Shown: positions 54,959-63,248 of the stretch, in pieces | Layout of the letters: each line of letters starts with the position of its first letter | Position numbering within the stretch: position 1 is the first letter of the stretch | Source: Acidomonas methanolica | GTDB taxonomy: Bacteria > Pseudomonadota > Alphaproteobacteria > Acetobacterales > Acetobacteraceae | DNA: 64,000 bases | Direction of reading: 5' to 3' | Assembly: GCF_004346035.1 (NCBI RefSeq) | Contig: NZ_SLZN01000001.1 | Span: 310,001 to 374,000 of the forward strand | Notes under the pieces: model-generated | Database searches by the model: none | What the model saw: only the letters and a program-made list of their open reading frames with translations | What the model was told of the DNA's origin: nothing | Translations under genes and position numbers: made by a program

Positions 54959-55717
54959 TTATTTGTCGGCGGATTGCTCATCCAGGCCGCTCCGAGGGTC
55001 ATATTCGATCTGCGGGACGGCGATGGGATGGACACGTCGGCTGGCGATAATAGTAGCGATGACCCTAGCCCGCTCTTTCGCGGCGGCTAGATCTATCGGT
55101 CTGAGGTATGAGCAATAAAGCACCATCGTCGACAGGTCGTTTTGGGTGACATAGGGCGAACCGCTCGCCGCGATCACCGCGCTCCACGCACACGCTTGAA
55201 GCATGTTGGACACAACTGCGCCGCCTCTGCCTCCGTCAGGATCGTGCCGGCCCGCAATAAAATCAAAAAGAATGTCATTCTGCGCCTTGTAGTCTCCTGC
55301 GAGCGCGTTGACGTATTGCCTAACAAATCTGTCCTGGTGTTGCATGCATCCCTTCATTCCTCCCCACGTATAGCATCTCCCTAGAAAGGCTTTTGCTTCT
55401 TCGGCGTATTTCTGGGCTTTGCCGGCATTGACTATAGGTGGAGAGTATTCGACCGTATCTTTATTCTGCGGTTCTGGCGCTACTGAAGGTGGATCGGACA
55501 GCGGCTGCGTTTCCGCGTGGCGGGGCGCGCCTTGGGACGTGGCTTGCGGCGGCGGCAAGAAGGGCAGCGGCTGTGGCGGCGCGGCTGCGACAGGCTTCGC
55601 GTGTTCGGACAGAAAAAATATAGCGAGCAGGAGCGGAGCGCCGATCACGACAAACGGCGCGACGATCATCATAGCCGAAAATTTCCTAATAAATTCAGAC
55701 GTTTGCTTCTTGCTCAT
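54959..55717 (-). CDS. Prophage membrane-anchored protein of unknown function (candidate moron)
   Basis: A 252-residue protein. One N-terminal membrane helix (MMIVAPFVVIGAPLLLAIFF, about 15-35) is followed by a Pro/Ala/Gln-rich linker (about 45-95) and a C-terminal helical domain with conserved-looking cysteines (FLGRCYTWGGMKGC, LQACAW, LYCSY). The domain would face the periplasm. It overlaps the repressor gene by four bases and lies downstream of it, so it would be expressed whenever the prophage is silent. Its base composition is less GC-rich than host genes. That position is typical of lysogenic conversion or superinfection-exclusion genes. I do not recognise the family. Confidence 0.65.
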   Translation of the reverse strand: MSKKQTSEFIRKFSAMMIVAPFVVIGAPLLLAIFFLSEHAKPVAAAPPQPLPFLPPPQATSQGAPRHAETQPLSDPPSVAPEPQNKDTVEYSPPIVNAGKAQKYAEEAKAFLGRCYTWGGMKGCMQHQDRFVRQYVNALAGDYKAQNDILFDFIAGRHDPDGGRGGAVVSNMLQACAWSAVIAASGSPYVTQNDLSTMVLYCSYLRPIDLAAAKERARVIATIIASRRVHPIAVPQIEYDPRSGLDEQSADK

Positions 55718-56421
55718 GAAAGCGCCTGCAATCTGTAGGCGACGCGGCCTATTATTGTGATGGTGTCGTCATCATCCGGTTGACCCCAGCGGAATTTTGT
55801 TATGGGGATTTCCTCGGGCGGATACCGATTGTTGTCAGAGATGATCTTGATCGTGCCCGTAGCGGTTGGGGAAAGCCGCTTGACCATCAGCATCCCATTG
55901 GAAACAAACAGGGTTACGGCGGCCAGCATTCTGCGGGGAGAGGTGTCAACGAGGACACGATCGCCCGTTGCGAGCGTCGGCTCCATACTGTCGCCGCGCA
56001 CCTTGAGGATGATCGTGTGCTTCGGCTGTAGCCCCAAATCCTCAAGAAAATGCCGCGAAATCGAGACTTGACGCGGCTGAGGCGTGTCAAGTCCCAGAGA
56101 ACCGTGACCGGCGCTGGCTTCCGCTTCGTCATAGACACGGACAAGAACTCCTTCGGGAGAGGAGTCACCCAATCGAGGGCTGTCGATGTCGGCGACACCG
56201 AAAATCAGCCATTGCGGCGACACGTCGCAGGCAGCCGCTAATCGGAGAGCTGTATCTACGCGGAGGGTGCGCCCCTTCAGATACTCGTTGAGAGAACTCT
56301 GGGAAATGCCGGAGTTCCGCACGACTGCGGTGTAGCCACCACCTTTTTCGACCGCAATCCGCACTCTTTCAGGGCCTCCCAACTCTTCCCAGTTCGGAAC
56401 CGGAACTGGGAAGTCAGGCAT
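55714..56421 (-). CDS. S24-family phage repressor (LexA/CI-like)
   Basis: The lysogeny repressor, about 235 residues from the ATG at 56421 (a GTG at 56430 is possible). The N-terminal helix-turn-helix is in GGYTAVVRNSGISQSSLNEY and LKGRTLRVDTALRLAAACDV. A linker holds a candidate Ala-Gly cleavage site in SAGHGS. The S24 peptidase domain has the nucleophile in VRGDSMEPTL and the general-base lysine in GMLMVKRLSP. RecA-stimulated self-cleavage is therefore likely. It is divergent from ner across the control region. Confidence 0.9.
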   Translation of the reverse strand: MPDFPVPVPNWEELGGPERVRIAVEKGGGYTAVVRNSGISQSSLNEYLKGRTLRVDTALRLAAACDVSPQWLIFGVADIDSPRLGDSSPEGVLVRVYDEAEASAGHGSLGLDTPQPRQVSISRHFLEDLGLQPKHTIILKVRGDSMEPTLATGDRVLVDTSPRRMLAAVTLFVSNGMLMVKRLSPTATGTIKIISDNNRYPPEEIPITKFRWGQPDDDDTITIIGRVAYRLQALS

Positions 56422-56430
56422 CGGACGCAC

Positions 56431-56644
56431 TCAACTCATATAATCGATTGTTAAATAAACCAAAAACCGGCTTATCCACAGATGTTCTTCTCAAAAGAAG
56501 TGGGAAACAACTTTTATAAGTTGTATCAGCTGAAATGTGCTGTATTCTCACGTTCGTTCCCTATCGAATTGTGGGCCTAGCGGAAGCTACGGCGCGGGGA
56601 TCAGAAAAAGGGCGGCAGCCACCGCCCGTTTGAGGAGGTCACTT
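56431..56644. promoter_or_regulatory. Prophage repressor/ner control region
   Basis: A rightward early promoter is likely with -35 TTGTAT (56521-56526), a 16-base spacer and -10 TATTCT (56543-56548). ACAACTT (56507-56513) and AAGTTGT (56518-56524) form a perfect inverted repeat that overlaps the -35, a good operator. A second inverted repeat CTTCT...AGAAG lies at 56487-56500. TTATCCACA at 56472-56480 is a perfect consensus DnaA box. GGGCGG (56610-56615) and CCGCCC (56622-56627) form a hairpin just before the AGGAGG of ner. Confidence 0.65.
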
Positions 56645-56962
56645 ATGGCACAAAAGCCACGTGAAATGCATCCGGGGATGCATGTGGAGGATATCCGCGC
56701 CGTGTTGCGCAAGAAGTGGGGCACGCTCCGGGCGCTTTCCATCCATCTCGGCCGGAATCCGAACGCGGTAACGCAGACACTTTCCACGCCCGGATATTCC
56801 GTGCCGGTCGAACTGGCGATTGCCGAGGAACTGGGCATGTCGCCTCATGAGGTCTGGCCTGCGCGCTTTCATCCGGACGGCACTCCTGTCTCGTTGCGGG
56901 TCGACCGGACTCCTACCGCCGCGATCGCTGTCGATCACCGTAGAAAAGAGGTCGCGGCATGA
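56645..56962 (+). CDS. Ner-like phage DNA-binding regulator
   Basis: A 105-residue protein of the Ner/Nlp (SfsB) helix-turn-helix type. The HTH is in KKWGTLRALSIHLGRNPNAV, followed by the recognition part TQTLSTPGY and SVPVELAIAEELGMSPHEVW, a Ner signature including the P-H-E-x-W motif. In Mu, Ner represses the early and repressor promoters during lytic growth. The AGGAGG site stands about seven bases upstream. It overlaps the ParB-like gene by four bases. Confidence 0.88.
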   Translation: MAQKPREMHPGMHVEDIRAVLRKKWGTLRALSIHLGRNPNAVTQTLSTPGYSVPVELAIAEELGMSPHEVWPARFHPDGTPVSLRVDRTPTAAIAVDHRRKEVAA

Positions 56963-57858
56963 ACGTCATCGAGATATCGCTGGCCGATATCGAGCTCGGC
57001 GACCGGCTGCGCGCCGTGGACGTCGATTGGGCGCAGGTGATCGCTGCCTCCGTTATGGAGCACGGGCAGCGGACGCCGATCGAGGTGCGCGAGCAGAAGG
57101 GGCGCGGGAAGAAGCCCTATGCGCTGATCGCGGGAGCGCATCGCATCCGGGCCGTATTCCTGGCAGGCCTGGACAGCATCTTCGCCATCGTGCTGAAGGC
57201 CGACGATCTTCAGGCGAAGCTGCTGGAGATCGACGAGAACCTGTGCCGCCGCGAATTGTCGGCGCTGGACCGGGCCGTATTCCTGGCCGAGCGCAAGCGC
57301 GTGTACGAGGAGCTGCATCCCGAGGCGAAGCATGGGGGCGATCGGAAGTCGGATCAAGCGCGCACGCTTGCACACTTGATCCCCTCCTTCACCGAGGCGA
57401 CTGCCCAGAAGCTCGGTGTCGACGCCAGCACTTTGAGACGCTCGCTGGCCCGGTTTAGCAGCATTTCGCCGGATGTGCGCGAAAAAATCGCGGGGACGTG
57501 GCTGGCCGAGAGCGGCTCGCAACTGGATGCGCTGGCCAAGGAGGTGCCGGAGATGCAGCGGAAGGTCGCGGATTTCGTCGTGCAGTGGCCCGGTGTTCGG
57601 CAGGTGAAGGAGATCGTCCGGCAGATCAGGAAGCTGCCCGTACCGCCGGAGCCGGGGAAGCTGGAGAAATTCCTCGCCTTCTTCCGCAAATGCGATCCGG
57701 AAGAGCAGCAGACGATCGTCGAGCATGCCGCAGGGCAGATGCCTGCCGTGGCATTCGAGGCGGCGTGGACGAAGGGCTCCGCGTATCAGCGGGAGATGAT
57801 CGTCGATTTCCTTGCGCCGCATCTGCCCGGATTTGTCCGGGAGAGTGAGGTTGCATGA
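56959..57858 (+). CDS. ParB/sulfiredoxin-fold phage protein
   Basis: A 299-residue protein with an N-terminal ParB-like domain (about 5-100). ISLADIELGDRLRAVD, GQRTPIEVREQ and LIAGAHRIRAVFLAGLD are the characteristic boxes, and ENLCRRELSALDRAVFLAER continues into the ParB helix region. A central helix-turn-helix (about 150-175) is in SFTEATAQKLGVDASTLRR. The C-terminal part is helical. Similar genes lie between ner and the transposase in Mu-like phages of alphaproteobacteria. A nuclease or DNA-binding role is inferred. It overlaps both neighbours by four bases. Confidence 0.85.
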   Translation: MNVIEISLADIELGDRLRAVDVDWAQVIAASVMEHGQRTPIEVREQKGRGKKPYALIAGAHRIRAVFLAGLDSIFAIVLKADDLQAKLLEIDENLCRRELSALDRAVFLAERKRVYEELHPEAKHGGDRKSDQARTLAHLIPSFTEATAQKLGVDASTLRRSLARFSSISPDVREKIAGTWLAESGSQLDALAKEVPEMQRKVADFVVQWPGVRQVKEIVRQIRKLPVPPEPGKLEKFLAFFRKCDPEEQQTIVEHAAGQMPAVAFEAAWTKGSAYQREMIVDFLAPHLPGFVRESEVA

Positions 57859-58130
57859 CGGAGGTCATGCAGGATGAACACCGGAATCGGGCCACGGCAC
57901 TGATGGTCGGGGAGTTCATTCGTGAAATTCGCGGGAAGCGAGGACTCACCCAGGGGCAGCTCGGCAGCCTGGTGGGGAAGGACGCTCCACTCATTGGCGA
58001 TTGGGAACGGGGGAAGTGCGGCATGCGGCTGACGTCGTTTCTCGATCTGATCTGGGCGCTCGATCTCTCCGCTGACGAGCTGATCGGGTTCCTGCAGGCA
58101 GATGGCGCTCTGCGGGCGGTGACGCCATGA
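57855..58130 (+). CDS. Xre-family small DNA-binding protein
   Basis: A 91-residue protein with one Xre helix-turn-helix: VGEFIREIRGKRGLTQGQLG, then SLVGKDAPLIGDWERGKCGM and LTSFLDLIWALDLSADELIG. It overlaps the ParB-like gene and the following fused gene by four bases each, so it is part of the early operon. It may be a second regulator of the phage early region. Function beyond DNA binding is unknown. Confidence 0.8.
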   Translation: MTEVMQDEHRNRATALMVGEFIREIRGKRGLTQGQLGSLVGKDAPLIGDWERGKCGMRLTSFLDLIWALDLSADELIGFLQADGALRAVTP

Positions 58131-59344
58131 CCCGGACGATCCAGTCGCGCGAGCAGCTCGATCTCCTCGACTGGCAGGGACCGGACACGGTGGTCGCCTA
58201 CGATGATGTGCTGATCCGGGCGAACAGCCGGGCTGGACGTCTGGCGCGGGCGATCTCGGTGACGCTCGACACCTGCGGGCGGTCGCGGCGCGATATTGCC
58301 GACCGGATGGCCGAGCCTGCGGAGTTTTCCTTCGCCGACGGCGAAATCCGCATGGCGCGGTTCACCGCCGCGTTTTACCGCGACCCGGAGGAGAGCAGCG
58401 CCGGCGGCCTGTTCGCCGCGATCTCCGACAGTCTCACGCATGCGCTGACGGCTGCGGATGCGCTCGTTGATCAGGGCATTCTCGCCTGCCAGACGATCCT
58501 CTCCCCGCTGGCGATTCCCGTGGCGCTGGCGGGAGCGGTTTCAGGGATGCTGTCCGAGGCGTCCGGGGTGTGGGACGCGCTGATCTCCGACAGCGCGCAA
58601 CCCGTGCAGGATGCTGCGTCGAGTGCGCAGGCGACGCTGGCGGCCGGGGTGACAGCGCCTGCGACCAACAGCGATACGACCTATGCGGATGCGGTGTCGG
58701 CAGCACTGGCCGGCGTCCCGGCCGCGCTTGCGAATGCCTCGGCCACCAGCGATACGGCGGCGATCGCGCCGAGCGCACAGGTGGCCGACGGCGTTACCCT
58801 GACAGCCGATCCGCAGGCCGTCACCACGGTGCTCCTCTCGGGGGCAGTGCAGCTCGGCGATGCGGCCGCCACGCTGTCGGACACCAGCACGGCGCCGTCA
58901 TCGGTGCTGGGGCTCGGGGTGATCGCGCGGCTCATGGCGGTGACGCAGGCCGTGGCGAGCGCTGCTTCCGTCACCTATGTCAGTCAACAGGATGCGATGA
59001 GCGGGCGCGATGCGCTGCTGGACGCGATCGACGCGCTGGGGACCGATATCGAGAACGCGGCGGCGCTCGGGGCCGCTTTCGCCATGTCCCGGATGTGGGG
59101 TGCGCTGCGCGATCTGCGCACTGCGGTGATCGCCGATTATTCGGACCGGATCGGACGCCTGCCGGCGGTGATCTCCGTGACGCTCGGCGCGCAGGTCAGC
59201 GCGTGGCTCGTCGCCTATGCCGTGGCGGGCGATGCGCCGTCGGATGTCGAGACGGTCATGGAGGATCTGGTGACGCGCAACGATCTGATTCACCCGGCGC
59301 TGGCGGGACCAGGCGCGCTCGATGTGCTGGACCTGACGTCGTGA
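58127..59344 (+). CDS. Fusion of a phage early protein with the C-terminal part of Mu gpN-type tail/DNA circulation protein
   Basis: A 405-residue frame that joins two unrelated parts. Residues 1-61 (LDLLDWQGPDTVVAYDDVLI, GRLARAISVTLDTCGRSRRD) resemble small early proteins of Mu-like phages. From about residue 70 (ADGEIRMARFTAAFYRDPEE) the sequence resembles the DNA circularisation/tail protein gpN after loss of its N-terminal domain, then a long Ala/Thr/Ser-rich helical region. The join lies at about 58310-58340. The early part is in frame with the tail part, so the deletion that removed the transposase to tape-measure genes has left an open frame. It overlaps the Xre gene and gpP by four bases. 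Confidence 0.7.
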   Translation: MTRTIQSREQLDLLDWQGPDTVVAYDDVLIRANSRAGRLARAISVTLDTCGRSRRDIADRMAEPAEFSFADGEIRMARFTAAFYRDPEESSAGGLFAAISDSLTHALTAADALVDQGILACQTILSPLAIPVALAGAVSGMLSEASGVWDALISDSAQPVQDAASSAQATLAAGVTAPATNSDTTYADAVSAALAGVPAALANASATSDTAAIAPSAQVADGVTLTADPQAVTTVLLSGAVQLGDAAATLSDTSTAPSSVLGLGVIARLMAVTQAVASAASVTYVSQQDAMSGRDALLDAIDALGTDIENAAALGAAFAMSRMWGALRDLRTAVIADYSDRIGRLPAVISVTLGAQVSAWLVAYAVAGDAPSDVETVMEDLVTRNDLIHPALAGPGALDVLDLTS

Positions 59345-60717
59345 GCGAAAGCGCCGCGTCGACCTCCTCCCGGCCGGTGACGGTGCGGATCGCCGGGCGC
59401 GTGCTGACGACATGGACCCACTGCGAGGTCGGCCGCGATCTGGCCGATATCGCCGGTTCGTTCCGCATCGAATATCTCGACGTGGCGCGCTCGGACGCGC
59501 TGCTCGGGGCGGATGCGGATGACGGCCTCGGCGAGATGGCGGCGATCCGCGATCGCGACCCGGTGGAAATCCTCGTGGCGGGCAAGGTGGTGCTGCGCGG
59601 ATGGGTGGACGACGTGCTCCTGCGCGCCGACGAGCATTCGGCCTCGGCGATCATCACCGGGAGGGACGTCACCGGCGATCTCGTGGACTGCTCCGTCAAT
59701 CCGATCGGGCCGGGCGAGTATCGCAATATCCGGCTGGAGAGCCTCGTGGGCACGCTGACGCAGCCCTTCGGGATCACGCTGGACCGGCAGGTGGAGACCG
59801 GAGCGCCGTTCACGCTGGTGGCGCTCGATCAGGGTGACACCGTGATGGGGGCGATCGAGAAACACACCCGCCAGCGCGGGGTCCTGGTCACGAGCGACGG
59901 CGTGGGCGGCATCGTGCTGACGCAGGGCGGCACGACGCAGGCGCCCGAGGCGCTGAGCTTTCCGGGCAATGTCCGCGCGATCGATGTCCGCATGTCGGGA
60001 CGCGGGCGCTATTCCGACGTCTATGTCAAAGGGCAGTTCAGAAGCCAGCTAAGACCGGCTCAAGCCACGCTTAAAGCGGGCTCCGCGCCACTGGAAGCGA
60101 TCCCGTCCCGGTCCGGCGCGTCCCCGTCGAATACCTCGGTCGAGGAGGCGGCGTCGTGCCGCTATGGTCACTGCGTGGACCCGGCGGTGACACGGTATCG
60201 GCCCCGCGCCTGGATGAGCGCCACGCAGTCGGGCGGCTCCGTCGCGACCCAGCAGAGCGGCAATCCCGCGCTCGATGCCGGCACGCGGGGACTCTCCGGC
60301 GTGCAGATCCCGGCATGGGCCGCCTATCATGGCGGCACGCGGCATATGCGGCGCAAGCGGACGAAGCCGCGCGAGGCGTCGGACCCGTGGACATTGCAGG
60401 ATCAGGCGCAATGGCGGATGCGCTCCAGCCGGGCGAACACCACGGCGCGGATCTATGTCGTGCCCTCTCTCGCCACCGCGTCCGGCGATCTCTGGCTGCC
60501 GAATCAGCTCGTCGCGGTGTCGGACAGCTATTCGGGGATCGACCAGACGATGCTGATCGGCGCGGTGACCTGGGCCGCAGCGCCGGAGGGATACGAGACG
60601 CGGATCTCGGTCGTCGATCCGGACGTCTACGATCTGACGGGAGACGAGGATCATCGCAAGCCGGGCGCGCGCAAATCACGCCATCTCACCGCGCGCTCGA
60701 TGCTGGGACGCGGCTGA
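59341..60717 (+). CDS. Mu gpP / phage baseplate hub protein (gp44 type)
   Basis: A 458-residue tail protein starting with GTG at 59341. TVRIAGRVLTTWTHCEVGRD and DIAGSFRIEYLDVARSD match the opening of Mu gpP, and later LEILVAGKVVLRGWVDDVLL-like and LESLVGTLTQPFGITLDRQV blocks follow the same fold as late-control D proteins. It forms the central hub below the tail tube. The last base overlaps the ATG of gp45 (TGATG). Codon use is like that of the other baseplate genes. Confidence 0.85.
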   Translation: MSESAASTSSRPVTVRIAGRVLTTWTHCEVGRDLADIAGSFRIEYLDVARSDALLGADADDGLGEMAAIRDRDPVEILVAGKVVLRGWVDDVLLRADEHSASAIITGRDVTGDLVDCSVNPIGPGEYRNIRLESLVGTLTQPFGITLDRQVETGAPFTLVALDQGDTVMGAIEKHTRQRGVLVTSDGVGGIVLTQGGTTQAPEALSFPGNVRAIDVRMSGRGRYSDVYVKGQFRSQLRPAQATLKAGSAPLEAIPSRSGASPSNTSVEEAASCRYGHCVDPAVTRYRPRAWMSATQSGGSVATQQSGNPALDAGTRGLSGVQIPAWAAYHGGTRHMRRKRTKPREASDPWTLQDQAQWRMRSSRANTTARIYVVPSLATASGDLWLPNQLVAVSDSYSGIDQTMLIGAVTWAAAPEGYETRISVVDPDVYDLTGDEDHRKPGARKSRHLTARSMLGRG

Positions 60718-61268
60718 TGGAGGACATTCACGATCACCTCGATCATCTGCATCAGCTCCTCCGCACGCAGATCCTGCGCGGGGTGGTGACGGCGGTGGAC
60801 GATACCGGCGCGTCGCAGATGCTGACGGTGCGAACGCATTACGGGATCGTCCGTGCGCAGGTGGAGTGGGCGCAGCCGTTCGGGTTCGGCTCGCACGTGC
60901 CGCTCGATGGCGCCGTCGTGCATGTGTTCGCCAATGGCGGCGATCCGTCCGACCTGGTCGCGCTGGTGGCGCATAATCCCTCCGTGGCGCGGATGGGCGA
61001 TCTGGCCGAGGGAGAGACGGTCCTGTACGACCGGCTCGGGCAGGCTGTCTATCTCAAGGCCGGCGCGATCGTGCAGGTGGATGCGGCGCAGCAGATGGTG
61101 GTGCGTGTGGCGGGGCAGCCCGTCTTGACGGTGACGGCGTCGGGCGTGCAGGTTCAGGGCACCATCACCGCTACCGAGGATGTCGTCGCCGGGCAGATCA
61201 GCCTGCAATCCCACGTGCATGGAAATGTCCAGCAGGGCGGCGATCTGACGGGCAAGCCGCAGGACTGA
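60717..61268 (+). CDS. Mu gp45 / phage baseplate spike protein
   Basis: A 183-residue spike protein. The N-terminal OB-fold region (about 18-95) has GVVTAVDDTGASQMLTVRTH and VVHVFANGGDPSDLVALVAH. The beta-helix-like C-terminal part contains YLKAGAIVQVDAAQQMVVRV and ITATEDVVAGQISLQSHVHG; the His pair in SHVHG resembles the metal-binding tip of membrane-piercing spikes. The 3' two thirds lies in an exact tandem duplication. The reading frame itself is intact. Confidence 0.88.
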   Translation: MEDIHDHLDHLHQLLRTQILRGVVTAVDDTGASQMLTVRTHYGIVRAQVEWAQPFGFGSHVPLDGAVVHVFANGGDPSDLVALVAHNPSVARMGDLAEGETVLYDRLGQAVYLKAGAIVQVDAAQQMVVRVAGQPVLTVTASGVQVQGTITATEDVVAGQISLQSHVHGNVQQGGDLTGKPQD

Positions 61269-61275
61269 CGGGGTG
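60918..61275 (+). repeat. 358-bp tandem duplication, copy 1
   Basis: This unit covers the 3' part of gp45 and a few bases beyond its stop. It is followed directly by copy 2, and by eye the two are identical along the whole length. Both ends carry GTGC, so a four-base microhomology probably generated the duplication by slippage or end joining. Confidence 0.9.
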
Positions 61276-61626
61276 GTGCATGTGTTCGCCAATGGCGGCG
61301 ATCCGTCCGACCTGGTCGCGCTGGTGGCGCATAATCCCTCCGTGGCGCGGATGGGCGATCTGGCCGAGGGAGAGACGGTCCTGTACGACCGGCTCGGGCA
61401 GGCTGTCTATCTCAAGGCCGGCGCGATCGTGCAGGTGGATGCGGCGCAGCAGATGGTGGTGCGTGTGGCGGGGCAGCCCGTCTTGACGGTGACGGCGTCG
61501 GGCGTGCAGGTTCAGGGCACCATCACCGCTACCGAGGATGTCGTCGCCGGGCAGATCAGCCTGCAATCCCACGTGCATGGAAATGTCCAGCAGGGCGGCG
61601 ATCTGACGGGCAAGCCGCAGGACTGA
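61273..61626 (+). pseudogene. Duplicated 3' fragment of gp45
   Basis: A frame of 117 residues that opens at a GTG (61273) four bases after the true gp45 stop and repeats its C-terminal two thirds exactly. It lacks the N-terminal trimerisation/OB part, and no ribosome-binding site stands before it. If translated it would be a tip-only spike fragment that could compete with the full protein in the trimer. Confidence 0.7.
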
Positions 61627-61633
61627 CGGGGTG
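61276..61633 (+). repeat. 358-bp tandem duplication, copy 2
   Basis: Second identical unit, after which the sequence returns to GTGC followed by unique DNA. Because the copies have not diverged, the event is recent or the sequence is kept alike by gene conversion; an assembly artefact is also possible. Confidence 0.9.
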
Positions 61634-61674
61634 GTGCGCTCTCGCACCATGACGCGCCCCGCGCCTGCCGGGCC

Positions 61675-62178
61675 ATGCTCGCGGGCATGGCGCAAATCCC
61701 CTTCTGCTCTCTGCGGCTCGGCGTCAATCCGGCGCTCGGCGTGCTCGATCTGGTCATCGATCCGATCGGCAACGGTCGCGGGCGCATGGCGATCGACCGG
61801 ACGCCCGCGACGCCTCTGCTGATCGCGCTGGGGACCGACCGCCGCGCGGATGCGGATGACGTGCTGCCCGAAATGATGACGGCGCCGGCAGGCGCGAGAC
61901 CGGGCCTGTTCGCGTATCGCGGATGGGCGGGCGACATCTGCCTGCCGGCGGAACAGCGCTATGGCTGGAAGGGGTGGCTGCTCGCGCGCGCGGGCAACAC
62001 GGAGGCGACGCGCGTCGCGGCGGCGGATTATGCCGCCCAGGCCGTCTCGCCGATCGCCGAGTATCATGGCGTGGAGATCGATACATCCGCGTCCTGGTAT
62101 GACCGCGCGCGGGGCATTCTTCAGATCACGGTCTCGGCCGCCGCTGTCCGGGTGGCGCAAAGGGTGACGGCGCTGTGA
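61675..62178 (+). CDS. Mu gp46-type baseplate protein
   Basis: A 167-residue protein (163 if the ATG at 61687 is used). FCSLRLGVNPALGVLDLVID precedes LLIALGTDRRADADDVLPEM, and QRYGWKGWLLARAG is a typical gp46 signature. In Mu this protein sits in the baseplate wedge next to gp47. It overlaps gp47 by four bases. A small hairpin GGTGCG-CTCT-CGCACC lies about 40 bases before the start. Confidence 0.8.
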   Translation: MLAGMAQIPFCSLRLGVNPALGVLDLVIDPIGNGRGRMAIDRTPATPLLIALGTDRRADADDVLPEMMTAPAGARPGLFAYRGWAGDICLPAEQRYGWKGWLLARAGNTEATRVAAADYAAQAVSPIAEYHGVEIDTSASWYDRARGILQITVSAAAVRVAQRVTAL

Positions 62179-63248
62179 CGGCCGCAATCCCCACCGTGCA
62201 GGCCCTCGCTCAGCGTTTCGCCGCGGGGCTGGCGCAGCAGACATTCACGGCGTCGGACGGCACGACAGTGACGCTCGACGCCACGGCGCCCTCCACGCTC
62301 GAACAGGCGCTCTCGATCCTGTCGGCGATGGCCGACAAGGAGGTCTATCTCTATCTGCGCGATATCGGCCTCGAGTTGATGGTCACGACGGCGACGGAAA
62401 ACGGGTTGCTGCCTCAGCACGCGGTGATCTGGGGCGTGCCGCGTCTGGGGGCGACCGCTGCTGTCGGGAATGTGGTGATCGCGGCATCCGGCGCCGTGCC
62501 TCTCCCTCAGGGCGCTCTGCTGACCGTCGACGGGTCGGCGCAATGGAGCGTCAATGTGGCGACGGAAATCGCCGCCGGCGCAACGGCGGAGGTCGCTGTC
62601 ACCGCGACCGTGGCCGGTCCAGCCGGCAATCTCGCCGCCAATACGGCGCTGACGTTCCTCTCGCCCGTGGCGGGCGTCCTGTCCGCGACGGTCGATCAGG
62701 ATGGCCTGGCGGGTGGAAACGCGATCGAAGCCGTCGAAAGCTGGCGCGCGCGGATCATCGCCGCGATCCGCAACCCTCCGCAGGGAGGATCGGCCTCTGA
62801 TTACGAGAGATGGGCTTCCGACGCGGGAGCGGCCTATGTCCGGGTTATCCCGTCCTGGATGGGGATCGGCACTGTCGGCGTCATCGTGGCCATGTCGGGA
62901 GGCGTGGCCGCTACGGCCGCGCAGATCGCCGTGATCCAGGCGTATATCGACGCGCGGCGTCCCGTGCGGGGCAACGTCATCGTGGCCTCGGCCATCATCG
63001 TGCCGCAGGATCTGACGATTGTCCTCAATCCCAACACGCAGGCAGCGCAGGCGGCCGTGACCTCGGCGTTGACGGCCTGGTATCTGGCTCAAGGGATCAA
63101 CCCGACCCTCTACGTTGCCGCGATCGACAGTCAGATCACGCAAGCGGCCGGTGCCACGAACACGCTCGTCAGCCCGACCGCGGATCAGACACTGGCCGCC
63201 AACCAGATGGCGGTCCTCGGAACCATCACCTTCGAGGTGCCCTCATGA
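62175..63248 (+). CDS. Mu gp47 / baseplate J-like protein
   Basis: A 357-residue wedge protein starting with GTG at 62175 inside the gp46 stop. IPTVQALAQRFAAGLAQQTF is the N-terminus. The central part has GTAxAL-type features (LPQHAVIWGVPRLGATAAVG and AAGATAEVAVTATVAGPAGN), followed by GGNAIEAVESWRARIIAAIR and PPQGGSASDYERWASDAGAA, the clear baseplate J signature. It overlaps gp48 by four bases. Confidence 0.92.
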   Translation: MTAAIPTVQALAQRFAAGLAQQTFTASDGTTVTLDATAPSTLEQALSILSAMADKEVYLYLRDIGLELMVTTATENGLLPQHAVIWGVPRLGATAAVGNVVIAASGAVPLPQGALLTVDGSAQWSVNVATEIAAGATAEVAVTATVAGPAGNLAANTALTFLSPVAGVLSATVDQDGLAGGNAIEAVESWRARIIAAIRNPPQGGSASDYERWASDAGAAYVRVIPSWMGIGTVGVIVAMSGGVAATAAQIAVIQAYIDARRPVRGNVIVASAIIVPQDLTIVLNPNTQAAQAAVTSALTAWYLAQGINPTLYVAAIDSQITQAAGATNTLVSPTADQTLAANQMAVLGTITFEVPS

